From: a virus
Virus record (IMG/VR): IMGVR_UViG_3300048838_000702
Location: 1-28,443 of that record
DNA length: 28,443 nucleotides
Direction: 5' to 3' (one strand)
Program-made: the position numbers and the translations under genes
Shown: in pieces, positions 21,320-28,443 of the stretch
Layout: each line of letters opens with the position of its first letter
Numbering within the stretch: position 1 is the stretch's first letter
Notes under the pieces: model-generated
The model's database searches: none
What the model was told of the DNA's origin: nothing
The model's input: the letters and a program-made list of their open reading frames with translations, nothing else

Positions 21320-22902
21320 GCTGCGCCGTCCTTCCCTGGCTTAATGTCATCCGGAACGCGCCAGCCGTTGGCCGCGATTCGGGTAATTAGTTTGTTTGCC
21401 GATTCGAACGGCATTGAGCCGACCTTCTTGAAACCGAACTTTTCAAGACAGCGGACCTGCTTGGGCGTCGCGAATCCGGCTGACCGGCGCATCTGGAGCT
21501 TCTCCACGAGCTTGGATGCCATACCCGCGCATGTTACTTCATCCGGGAAGATCCCCGCGTCCTCGAGCTGTTTAAGCTGCTTTTTCGAGGGGGGACCCAT
21601 CTCCCAGCCGAACGCGGGCTGGTAATCAACCAGATCCTCGGCATTGACCGAGACGGCCCACTGTAGCGGATCCACCAGCTTGTTCTTGCGGTGGCGCATC
21701 TTCTCCAGCTTCTCGGCGAGTGCCTTTTCGCGTTCGGCCACCACGCGACGCCGGGCTTCGTCCATTGATTCATCGCTGGTGACTTCGATCTCGACGCCTG
21801 CGGCCGCTTGTTCCTCGGCCATGTCGGTGAGTGCCTTGGCAATCTCGGCATCCTCTGCCACGACGTGCGCCGGACGGCACAGTTCGAGACTGTCGCCAAG
21901 GTAGAGGTTATCCAGAACCAGCAGGTGATCCTTGCCTGGATGAATGCGGGTGCCCCGTCCAACCATCTGGGAGTAGAACGCGCGCGACTTGGTGAACCGC
22001 CAGACGGCGATCAGGTCGACGGGCGGGTGATCGTAGCCTTCGGTCAGCAGCATTGCATTAACCATGACGCTGCCGGGGCCGTCGGCTTCCCAGGCTGCAA
22101 TCTGGCTGCGGTCCTCGCCGCTGCAGTAGTAGGCACGGAGTCCGGCCGCATTCAGGGCCTGCTGTACCTTCTGCCCGGTCGCGCAGAGCGGGACGAAGAT
22201 CAAACCCTTGCGGTCATGGCCATGCTCGGCGAATCCGGCTGCAAGCTGCGGGATGTAGGGATCAAGGGCGGTCGCGCAGTCGTTTGCTGATGGCTCGCGC
22301 TGGCCTTTGGGGATGCCGGTTATGTCAACCCGGATCGGCATTGCCTGAATCCGAATCGGCGCAAGGAACCCCTCGGAGACAGCCTGACCGAGGGAGTACT
22401 CGAAAGCCAGGCTCTCGAAATACTGTCCCAGGTTCTTCTTGTCTGCGCGGTCGGCGGTGGCCGTCACCCCGAGAACCTTGGCCCCATCGAAGTGCCCCGC
22501 AGCCCGCTGGTAGCTTTCGGAAATGCAGTGGTGAGCCTCGTCAATGATGATGTGCGAGTAATGCGCCTGGTCGTAGCGGTCCAGACGCTTCTGGCTCATC
22601 ATGGACTGGACGCTGCCGACGGTGACGCGCTCCAGCGCATTGTGGGCGGTCTCGTCGGCCTTCTCCACGGCGCAGGCGAGGCCGGTAGCGGTCCGCAGTT
22701 TGTCCGCTGCCTGGGAAAGCAGCTCGCCCCGGTGCGCAAGGATTAGGACACGGCCGCCCTTTGCCACGACATCGCGGGCGATGTGCGAGAAAACGATCGT
22801 CTTGCCTGTGCCTGTTGGAAGCACAAGCAGCGTGCGGTCCACGCTTTGCCATTGGTCAAATACCGCCTCTTTGGCGGCCTGCTGGTATGGTCTCAAATTC
22901 AC
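21316..22902 (-). CDS. SF2 DEAD/DEAH-box helicase, 528 aa
   Basis: It unwinds DNA or RNA by ATP hydrolysis. Motifs are clear: Q-like RPYQQAA at the N-terminus, motif I PTGTGKT (29-35), motif II DEAH (121-124), motif III TATA (147-150) and motif VI QMVGRGTRIHPGK (312-324). The C-terminal ~140 residues are charged, with a coiled-coil-like middle (RRRVVAEREKALAEKLEKM) and end in a small helical domain. The gene uses a GTG at 22902, eight bases after AGGAGG. It resembles the UvsW/SSL2-type helicases in phage replication modules. It follows a CAA-repeat leader and is coupled to the 83 aa gene. Confidence 0.9.
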   Translation of the reverse strand: MNLRPYQQAAKEAVFDQWQSVDRTLLVLPTGTGKTIVFSHIARDVVAKGGRVLILAHRGELLSQAADKLRTATGLACAVEKADETAHNALERVTVGSVQSMMSQKRLDRYDQAHYSHIIIDEAHHCISESYQRAAGHFDGAKVLGVTATADRADKKNLGQYFESLAFEYSLGQAVSEGFLAPIRIQAMPIRVDITGIPKGQREPSANDCATALDPYIPQLAAGFAEHGHDRKGLIFVPLCATGQKVQQALNAAGLRAYYCSGEDRSQIAAWEADGPGSVMVNAMLLTEGYDHPPVDLIAVWRFTKSRAFYSQMVGRGTRIHPGKDHLLVLDNLYLGDSLELCRPAHVVAEDAEIAKALTDMAEEQAAAGVEIEVTSDESMDEARRRVVAEREKALAEKLEKMRHRKNKLVDPLQWAVSVNAEDLVDYQPAFGWEMGPPSKKQLKQLEDAGIFPDEVTCAGMASKLVEKLQMRRSAGFATPKQVRCLEKFGFKKVGSMPFESANKLITRIAANGWRVPDDIKPGKDGAA

Positions 22903-22982
22903 GGATACACCCTCCTGATTTACCCTTTGTTGTTGGAAGCGGGCCTTTTATCGCCATGCCCAGGGCGTCCGGGGAGGAATGC

Positions 22983-23450
22983 CTAGAACTGCAAGCCGCC
23001 GGGCTGTTCTCCCGGTGCCAGCCAGGTCTTGATCTCGTTCTGGGATGCGTCGCTGCCGTCCTTCTTTTTCCAGGTGCGCACACCGATCACGCAGTTGCCC
23101 GTCTGCCCTACAATCGCCTTCCTGGACCAGTCCGGGCAGAACGGGCCTTCGGACCCGTGTTCGCGCTGGCCGATTGACGCAAAGAACTGCAGCAGCAGGA
23201 ACTGCAGTTTCTTGTGGAGCGGGAGCTCCTCATCGAATGTGGCGGTTTCTCCGCTCTCGGTGTGTTCGACCAGCAGCTTGAGCACGGCGATGTTGCACTC
23301 GCCAAGCTTGCCCTTGGTCTTCCGCGTCCGGGAGAAGTCCAGGATCTCGAAGGTGGCCGGACCCTCGGGCAGGACTGTATAAACGGTCGGTTCGAGTTCG
23401 TCATCCCAGCCGAGTTCGTCGGGATTCGTGTTCTGTGTCTTTTCGCTCAT
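22983..23450 (-). CDS. DUF669-like protein, probable ssDNA-binding, 155 aa
   Basis: The sequence (VYTVLPEGPATFEILDFSRT; then KGKLGECNIAVLKLLVEH) matches my recollection of phage DUF669 proteins: a short acidic N-terminus, an OB-like barrel, then RKAIVGQTGNCVIGVRTWKKKDG and an acidic/Gly C-terminus. These proteins are found beside recombination and helicase genes and are thought to act as single-strand binding proteins. The place between ERF and SF2 helicase genes fits this. The ribosome binding site GGGAGGA precedes the ATG. The match is by pattern, so the family is probable rather than certain. Confidence 0.72.
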   Translation of the reverse strand: MSEKTQNTNPDELGWDDELEPTVYTVLPEGPATFEILDFSRTRKTKGKLGECNIAVLKLLVEHTESGETATFDEELPLHKKLQFLLLQFFASIGQREHGSEGPFCPDWSRKAIVGQTGNCVIGVRTWKKKDGSDASQNEIKTWLAPGEQPGGLQF

Positions 23451-23483
23451 GGTCTTGGTTCCTCCCTCTCTTGTTGTTGTCGT

Positions 23484-24503
23484 TTATGCCGCAGCCAGAG
23501 CAACAGCTTTGGCGGCGAGTTTCTTCCAGGTCTCCGGGTCGCAGATTTTTTCGACGTAATCGTCGGGCATGTCCGCGGGTTCGACGGTGTCGGGCAGGTG
23601 CCCGGCTGCAACGTAGGTTGCCTTCAGCATGGCTGGGGTAATGCCGTCGCGCTGCATGAGCTTGCGCAGCTTCGGCTGCAGCAGTGATAGCGTGTCGTCC
23701 GCTTGCACTGGATCCGGTTTCGCCTCCTGTTCCGGTTTGGCCTGCTTTGTTGCAGGTTTGGCCTTTGCAATTTCAGGTTTGGCCTGTTTTGTTGCAGGCG
23801 GTTCATCGTCTACCGGTTTCGCCGCCGGTGTGGTCTTGGCTGTCGTGGGGCGGGTCTTCGCAGCCTTGACGGCTTCGACAATTTCCGGCCAGTGGTCGAG
23901 AAGGTGCTGAACCACATCAAGCGGGAGATCGTCTGCCAGTTTGGCGTCCTTGTCGGCCAGGCCTTCCGTCTGGCAGTAGCGGACAAGTCCGATCGGGGAA
24001 ACCGAATCATTGCAGACCCGTTCCATGAGTTCATCGCGCACGGATGCCTCCGCCTTGGTTTCCTTGCTGCCACCGGCGACGCCTTTGGACGCAACGCCAT
24101 CATCATCATCCTCGGCCGCAATGCCAAGGGCGGCGCAGATGCTATAGCGCCGCGCATAGGTGAGATAGCTTCCCAGCTCCTGGGCGGCTGCACCGCGCGG
24201 GAGCGGCAAGGCGCTCTCGATGACCTGGCCGCTCTCGTGAACCAGCATCGTGACCAGCGTTACGCTTTCCGGGCGCGTGTCGATCCGCTGGATCAGCGCG
24301 AGCCCGTTAGCGGCCAGCACTGGCCGCACATGATCAATGATGCTTCCAAGGTCAGCATAGCTGTAACTGTACTTACCCGTGCTGACCGTCTTGTTCTTTG
24401 CCGGGTTCGTCATCTTGCCCTGCGCCTTCACCAGGGCTGACGCCAGCTTCGTGATGTCCGGTGCAGCCGTTGTGATTCCTAATTCTCCCTGAATCGCCTC
24501 CAT
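23484..24503 (-). CDS. erf: ERF family single-strand annealing protein, 339 aa
   Basis: It anneals complementary single strands in phage recombination. The conserved ERF core is plain: ITKLASALVKAQGKM; YSYSYADLGSIIDHVRPVLAANGLALIQ; and QELGSYLTYARRYSICAALGI followed by AAEDDDDG. After residue ~170 the protein becomes Lys/Ala/Pro-rich, with repeats of the type KPEIAKAKPATKQAKPE (residues 230-270), a flexible linker before a small helical C-terminal domain. The start at 24503 has GGGGAGGA upstream, after a CAA-rich leader. It forms a recombination module with the ssDNA-binding, SbcC-like and RusA-like genes. Confidence 0.9.
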   Translation of the reverse strand: MEAIQGELGITTAAPDITKLASALVKAQGKMTNPAKNKTVSTGKYSYSYADLGSIIDHVRPVLAANGLALIQRIDTRPESVTLVTMLVHESGQVIESALPLPRGAAAQELGSYLTYARRYSICAALGIAAEDDDDGVASKGVAGGSKETKAEASVRDELMERVCNDSVSPIGLVRYCQTEGLADKDAKLADDLPLDVVQHLLDHWPEIVEAVKAAKTRPTTAKTTPAAKPVDDEPPATKQAKPEIAKAKPATKQAKPEQEAKPDPVQADDTLSLLQPKLRKLMQRDGITPAMLKATYVAAGHLPDTVEPADMPDDYVEKICDPETWKKLAAKAVALAAA

Positions 24504-24518
24504 GTTCTTTCCTCCCCT

Positions 24519-24532
24519 TGTTGTGTTGTTGT
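24519..24532 (-). promoter_or_regulatory. CAA-repeat leader upstream of erf (best copy of a recurring motif)
   Basis: On the minus strand the leader reads ACAACAACACAACAA, directly followed by GGGGAGGA and the erf start. Similar CAA runs precede other early genes: 18154-18163, 20844-20850, 22927-22935, 23471-23480, 25901-25909 and 26977-26985. They may be translational enhancers or RNA-binding-protein sites. Confidence 0.5.
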
Positions 24533-24536
24533 GAAA

Positions 24537-25886
24537 TCAGTCAAACGATAATGTTTCCGGCAGTGGTTTTCTGGCGGTTGCCTTGGCTATGGGTTTCGCC
24601 GGGGCGCGCTCGCCCACCTGGTGCCCGTCCTCGATGACGAGCGAACACTCGTCCCCGGTGGAGACCCGCGTCCCGATGGCCTGCAGGCCCTTGGCTTCGA
24701 GCCAGGCGGCAAACTGCCGGAGCTGCTTGACGTCCATGCGTTCCATGCTGTCCAGCAGAACGAACCCGCACTCGGGCTTTACGGCCGCGCTGATCGCAAC
24801 CGCGACACGGAGCTGCTCGCTGCCGCTCATGCAGTCCCAGGGCTGGCCGTTGAACAGCAGTTCGCCTGCCTCCCCGATGGCAAGACCGTCCATTGGCATA
24901 TCGACGCTGGAGAGCAGCTTCAGGCGCTGGGCCCGCAGTTCGTCAAGCTTCTCCGTGATCTCCCTGTACTGTCCCTGTAGGTCGGTTGCTTCCGCCTCGG
25001 CCTTGCGTTTGTCCAGGTTGCTCCGGATCTTGGCGTTGGTGGCGTCGATCGCTTCCATTTCCTGTTCAAGGGCGGTGGTGTCCTCATCCTGCAGGTCGAC
25101 GATCGAGGCCTTGGCTTCGCGCTCTTCGAGCTTCAGGCCGGCAACTGTGGCCGTCTTCTCGTTCAGCCGTTCGCGTTCCTCGTTCAAACGGGCTTCCAAC
25201 TCAGCGATCCGTTGCTTCTGGCTGGCAACCTCGGATTCGGCCTGCGCGATCTGCTTGGCAACCTGTCCGGCACGGCGGCGGGTCTCGGCGTTGCGGGCAT
25301 TGATGGCCAGTGCCTTCTGGAGCTTGTCCGTCATCTCACGGCCTGACAGCGGCTCCTCAGGTAGCCCCTCGATGTAGGGCAGGTCTTCCGCATGCTTGGC
25401 CTTGCGCGTGGCGATGACGCCCAGCGCGTGGCGTTCATCGAACATTCGCTTGACCTCTTCATTCATGTCATTGAGCTGCTGCCCTAGATCCGGAAACAGG
25501 TCCAGCAGCATGTGCGCCTTGTCCGTCTGGCTGGCGTTCATGAACTTCGGCAGGTCCAGCGCAAACTGATTCACGAACTCATTCAGCAGTTCCTGGCCAC
25601 TGCGGCCGTCCGGACTGGTGATCTTCAGTGACCCCTGACCGCGACGCTCGACGATTATGCCGTTGGACAGCGTCACCTTGGTTGCCAGCTTCTCGGCACC
25701 CTCGCGCATCGCATTGCCCGGCTTGTACCGGTCCCCGCCCAGCGTCCACATGATGGCGTCAAGCACGCTCGTCTTGCCCTGGGCATTGTTGCCCCCGATG
25801 ACCGTCAGCGTTTCCCCCGTGCAGTCATAGGCGACGGCCTTGACTCGTTTAACATTCTCGACTTCGAACTGATTGATCTTGACCAT
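24537..25886 (-). CDS. Rad50/SbcC-like AAA ATPase, 449 aa
   Basis: The ABC-type ATPase halves are separated by a coiled coil. Walker A GGNNAQGKTS spans residues 31-40; the coiled coil (ESEVASQKQRIAELEARLNE and onward) runs from about 200 to 330; the signature MSGSEQLRVAVAIS and Walker B CGFVLLDSMERMD follow near the C-terminus. No Cys-x-x-Cys zinc hook is visible at the coiled-coil apex, and no partner SbcD nuclease is seen in the window. Such proteins occur in phage recombination modules next to ERF/RecT. The ATG at 25886 follows GGAAGGG; the longer open frame to 26000 overlaps the RusA gene. Confidence 0.87.
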   Translation of the reverse strand: MVKINQFEVENVKRVKAVAYDCTGETLTVIGGNNAQGKTSVLDAIMWTLGGDRYKPGNAMREGAEKLATKVTLSNGIIVERRGQGSLKITSPDGRSGQELLNEFVNQFALDLPKFMNASQTDKAHMLLDLFPDLGQQLNDMNEEVKRMFDERHALGVIATRKAKHAEDLPYIEGLPEEPLSGREMTDKLQKALAINARNAETRRRAGQVAKQIAQAESEVASQKQRIAELEARLNEERERLNEKTATVAGLKLEEREAKASIVDLQDEDTTALEQEMEAIDATNAKIRSNLDKRKAEAEATDLQGQYREITEKLDELRAQRLKLLSSVDMPMDGLAIGEAGELLFNGQPWDCMSGSEQLRVAVAISAAVKPECGFVLLDSMERMDVKQLRQFAAWLEAKGLQAIGTRVSTGDECSLVIEDGHQVGERAPAKPIAKATARKPLPETLSFD

Positions 25887-25890
25887 GATT

Positions 25891-26331
25891 CTACCCTTCC
25901 TGTTGTTGTATTGCTTCCACCCGTATCTGGATTCCCGGCACATCCGCCCAGAATTTCTGGACCTCCAGTCGGGCCACCTGCCCGTCGTCGCGCCAGACAC
26001 ACAGCCTCGTCAGGCAGTCCTCCAGCATCTTGATTAAATTCGAGCAATCCGGCGCCACGTCCATGTGCCGCAGCCCGGACGTGCGGTTGCGCTTCGGCTC
26101 GCTCTTGCGCCACGGCCAGCAGAACGAGACCTCCAGCATGACCGGCCCTTGCTCGATGGTTTCCCATTGCGCGGGCAGCTCCGAGCGGATCAGCAACAGC
26201 AGATCGCTCTCGGCCCGAGCGACGTGCGCCTTCTTGAAGAAGCGCACGCCCCCCGCCACCCTGCACGCCCCTTTCTGCTGGCTTGTCGCCTTCGGGGGCG
26301 TGCAGGGAATCCATAAGGACAGTACGCGCAT
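25891..26331 (-). CDS. rusA: RusA-like Holliday junction resolvase, 146 aa
   Basis: The family cleaves four-way junctions. The C-terminal motif is clear: PDCSNLIKMLEDCL, then VWRDDGQVARLEVQKFW, corresponding to the RusA 'D.DNl.K...Dal ... DD.qv..l...K' pattern. Asp-95, Asn-98, Lys-101, Asp-115/116 and Lys-126 are present, but Ser-97 replaces the second Asp of the DxD pair. The length is slightly over the typical 120. The ATG at 26331 overlaps the stop of the upstream gene (TGATG), with GGAAGG upstream. The family call is good; whether the variant is active is uncertain. Confidence 0.8.
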   Translation of the reverse strand: MRVLSLWIPCTPPKATSQQKGACRVAGGVRFFKKAHVARAESDLLLLIRSELPAQWETIEQGPVMLEVSFCWPWRKSEPKRNRTSGLRHMDVAPDCSNLIKMLEDCLTRLCVWRDDGQVARLEVQKFWADVPGIQIRVEAIQQQEG

Positions 26332-26963
26332 CACGCTGTAGCCTTCCGCTTGATGAACTCCATGCGGGCGGCGTTGTCGCTGCGGCCAAGCTGTTTTGCC
26401 TGATGCAGCCGACGCGAGAGCTGCTCGTCGTCCAGCGTTGCCGGATCGAGGTTGAATAGAGACATATCCGGGGCAGGCTTTGTCTTGACCGCCGCTTCGC
26501 GAACCTTGTAGATCGCTCGGCCCGTGCGTTCGAACACGTCAGGGTTCGAGGGAAGGCTCTTGCCGATCTTTTCGGCGATGTCCTTTGTCGCTGCGATGCC
26601 ATTGCTCGCGACATAGGCGGCCACAACATCGGCGACAGCCATCGGTCCCTTGCCAGCCATGACGGCCATTATGGCGCTTTTGTAGTTATGCCGCGCCGCC
26701 TTGGTCTTGGGCTGCACCTTCGCCTTGACCTTCGCCTTGACCTTCGCCGGCGGTGGCGGCGTTACATTGACCACCTCGACGACCGGAGCACCAGTTACCT
26801 CGGCGTACTGCTCCGCCTGCGTCTGCCCGCGGAAGGCCAGCAGCAAGCCGACCTTGCCGGCACTCTCCGTGATGGTTGCGATGGCCTCGTCGATGCGCGT
26901 GATGTCTTGCTCGGTCATCTCGACGATGACGTTACCCTCTGTTGTTGTCCCGATCTGCTTCAT
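26331..26963 (-). CDS. Hypothetical basic protein with HARE-HTH-like domain, 210 aa
   Basis: The N-terminal ~75 residues are helical (EQDITRIDEAIATITESAGK). A Pro/Lys linker (PPPPAKVKAKVKAKVQPKTK) encoded by 12-base repeats follows, then a domain AARHNYKSAIMAVMAGKGPM ... IGKSLPSNPDVFERTG, ending RAIYKVRE, with the layout of HARE-HTH-like winged helices. The C-terminus (LSRRLHQAKQLGRSDNAARM) is charged. It could bind DNA or RNA in recombination or regulation. The start at 26963 follows GGGA by six bases; an ATG at 26975 (214 aa) is possible. Directly upstream lies the structured element at 26987-27070. Confidence 0.7.
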   Translation of the reverse strand: MKQIGTTTEGNVIVEMTEQDITRIDEAIATITESAGKVGLLLAFRGQTQAEQYAEVTGAPVVEVVNVTPPPPAKVKAKVKAKVQPKTKAARHNYKSAIMAVMAGKGPMAVADVVAAYVASNGIAATKDIAEKIGKSLPSNPDVFERTGRAIYKVREAAVKTKPAPDMSLFNLDPATLDDEQLSRRLHQAKQLGRSDNAARMEFIKRKATA

Positions 26964-26986
26964 TGTGTTTCCCATTCGTTGTTGGA

Positions 26987-27070
26987 TTCCCCGCCGCTGC
27001 TGTTGTCTCGGTCTTTCGAGTAACCGGCCCGTATTCTGCCACTCGGCAGGCGGAGTACAGCGGCGGGGAA
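26987..27070 (-). other. Structured intergenic element, three-way-junction RNA candidate
   Basis: On the minus strand a perfect 13-bp stem is formed by TTCCCCGCCGCTG and CAGCGGCGGGGAA, enclosing 58 bases. Inside, CTGCC-GAGT-GGCAG makes a second hairpin and CTCG-AAAGAC-CGAG (or CGGT...ACCG) a third, giving a three-way junction. The closing stem ends 11 bases before the ATG at 26975. Nothing coding is seen in the gap. It could be a structured leader, a small RNA or a binding site for the adjacent ParB-like protein. Confidence 0.5.
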
Positions 27071-27075
27071 AAGTG

Positions 27076-28443
27076 TTATTTCAGCGTCTGCCTGATCTCG
27101 TTGATGCGCAGGTTCTGCGCGGCGGCAAAGTCCGGCTTTACCAGACCCATAGTTTCCAGCGTGTCCAGCAGCAGGATCAGTTCCTTGAGTCCGGAGCTGT
27201 TGATGAACGTGTACAAGCTTCGCAGATCGCTGATGATCTCGGCCTTGATGTAGTCACAGAAAAGCTCGTCGACTACCGCAAACTCATCACGTCCCCCCTT
27301 GACCTGCTTCTCGACGTACTCCATAAGTCTGGCGATGATCATGTAGGGATCGCCAGGGATACTGTCGTCATCATCCGGGTCAATACCAATAGCCTCCATA
27401 ATGCGAGGAGATTCGACACCACCTTCCAGACCCTGGCACGACAGTTTCTCGCGAATGATGAACCCGAGCGCAACCACCATGAACGAGTTGCCCTTGCTGT
27501 CGGCACGGAAGTCCCGTGGCTCGATGGCGTCGGCGATTTCGCGGGCGATTTCGCGGGATTGCTCGATGTGCCTTGTGTCGCGATACGACGCTGGCTGGTC
27601 TCCTGTCTTGCTGCCTGTGCTGCTGCCATCGCCATCCTCGCCATCCTCTTCCGCCCGTTCAGCGGTCTTCGTGTCGGCATCCAGCACGACCGAGACGCAG
27701 GGCGAGAACTCCCCGTCCTCAACCACGCAGAATGCCGGGCGGATCAGCCGCTTGTACTCGGGTTTGTCAAGGTCATCGCTCATCTGGTACTGCCAGCGGG
27801 GGATGACGCTTGTTTCCTCAGGCAGGTAGTCGGTGTTCATCGTCTGATAGCCTGATGTGACCACCACGAGCCTATCCCCGTGTTTCTGCACGGCCCTCTC
27901 GTATTCGGCCCGCATCCACTCATGCTGCTTGCGCTCGAAGCATTCCGGCGAATGGCAGGTGGCGCGTTCCCCGGCATCCTCGAACAGGTCCGGCTGGCTC
28001 GCGCTGTTGTACTCGCAGTTCTTGCATCGTGGCTCCATCGTCAGGAACGAAGCCGGGGCCTTTTCCAGCGTCGTGAAATGCACCGCCAGCAGGCGGGAGA
28101 AGTCGCTTGCCGAGATCCCGCGGTAGTTTTCCTGCGTTTCCGGACGCATATCTAGGAACAGCTTTGTCTGCACGACGTGGTCCAGCCGGGCCAGCAGCTC
28201 AAGATGCGCCGAGGACCAGCCGCAGATTGTGGAGGCCGGTGTCTCGAAAAGCTCCGCCCAGTGGCTTTCCAGGTCGGCCAATGCCGCGCGACGATATACC
28301 CATGAGACCGACCGGCCAATGTGCGCGGCGACGGCGGCCGGATCCCCGCTGGAGCGCAGCAGCATCTTGATGGAACGGCCCTCCTCCAGCGGCGTCAGGT
28401 CTACGCGCTGCAGGTTCTCCAGGGCGGTGGCCTCGATGGCCTG
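27076..28443 (-). CDS. ParB/RepB/Spo0J-like protein with Cys cluster (partial, runs off right edge)
   Basis: The frame is open to the window edge. Its first visible residues (QAIEATALENLQRVDLTPLE, then EGRSIKML) are the ParB domain C-terminal segment and entry to the HTH, followed by the helix-turn-helix AAVAAHIGRSVSWVYRRAALADL. Further on, CKNCEYNS ... CHSPECFERK is a four-Cys cluster seen in plasmid-type ParB homologues, probably binding zinc. The rest is acidic and low in similarity, with an EEDGEDGDGSSTG linker. In phages such proteins can serve partition or gene regulation. No ParA is visible in the window. The N-terminus lies beyond the right edge. Confidence 0.82.
   Translation of the reverse strand, partial: QAIEATALENLQRVDLTPLEEGRSIKMLLRSSGDPAAVAAHIGRSVSWVYRRAALADLESHWAELFETPASTICGWSSAHLELLARLDHVVQTKLFLDMRPETQENYRGISASDFSRLLAVHFTTLEKAPASFLTMEPRCKNCEYNSASQPDLFEDAGERATCHSPECFERKQHEWMRAEYERAVQKHGDRLVVVTSGYQTMNTDYLPEETSVIPRWQYQMSDDLDKPEYKRLIRPAFCVVEDGEFSPCVSVVLDADTKTAERAEEDGEDGDGSSTGSKTGDQPASYRDTRHIEQSREIAREIADAIEPRDFRADSKGNSFMVVALGFIIREKLSCQGLEGGVESPRIMEAIGIDPDDDDSIPGDPYMIIARLMEYVEKQVKGGRDEFAVVDELFCDYIKAEIISDLRSLYTFINSSGLKELILLLDTLETMGLVKPDFAAAQNLRINEIRQTLK

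Noticed and set aside
26701-27855. 384-codon plus-strand frame over the HARE-HTH-like and ParB-like genes
   Set aside because: It spans the structured non-coding gap and has no recognisable domain; both minus-strand genes are better supported.
1-28443. CRISPR array, insertion sequence, diversity-generating retroelement or rRNA
   Set aside because: I found no regularly spaced repeats with spacers, transposase, reverse transcriptase or rRNA-like sequence; the repeats seen are short and local.

Overview
The window is a segment of a tailed temperate phage genome (siphovirus-like, double-stranded DNA), about 58% GC by eye. Nearly every gene is on the minus strand, tightly packed, and joined by ATGA/TGATG overlaps with AGGAGG-type ribosome binding sites. 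The host is clearly a bacterium, but nothing here fixes its phylum.

Layout, following transcription from right to left. (1) Early replication and recombination block, 28443-18139: ParB-like protein (runs off the right edge), a structured intergenic element, a basic winged-helix-like protein, RusA-type resolvase, Rad50/SbcC-like ATPase, ERF annealing protein, DUF669-like ssDNA-binding candidate, SF2 helicase, two small coupled proteins, an AEP primase fused to a RepA-type ATPase, two small coupled ORFs, and a candidate origin (hairpin, AT-rich tract, repeats) just behind the primase-helicase. (2) Switch region, 18126-16141: a sigma-region-4/HTH-like regulator, a small excisionase-like protein whose gene runs antisense into the 3' end of int, the plus-strand tyrosine integrase, and an attP with arm-type repeats around the 3' end of a tRNA. 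(3) Packaging and head, 16139-7127: TerS, TerL, portal, scaffold, P22-type coat protein, an exported Ig-like protein, small connector genes, a CAT-anticodon tRNA inside the operon, and a MuF minor head protein carrying a C-terminal HExxH metallopeptidase domain followed by a small acidic gene. (4) An inserted divergent unit, 6339-6830: a strong promoter with dyads, a DUF2335 membrane protein, and a small basic plus-strand gene. (5) Tail block, 5925-1: gp10-like, tail terminator, tail tube, probable tail assembly protein, tape measure, and distal tail or lipoprotein genes running off the left edge.

Because attP is flanked on both sides by phage genes (TerS on one side, int and replication on the other), this DNA is the circular or virion form, or a circularly permuted assembly, rather than a prophage read across a host junction. 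The most interesting unexplained items are a three-way-junction RNA candidate between the ParB-like gene and its neighbour, the MuF-metallopeptidase/candidate-immunity pair with its own apparent promoter, the candidate origin embedded in a coding chain, and the CAA-repeat leaders upstream of almost every uncoupled early gene. All assignments come from reading the sequence and recalled family knowledge; no database search was run.
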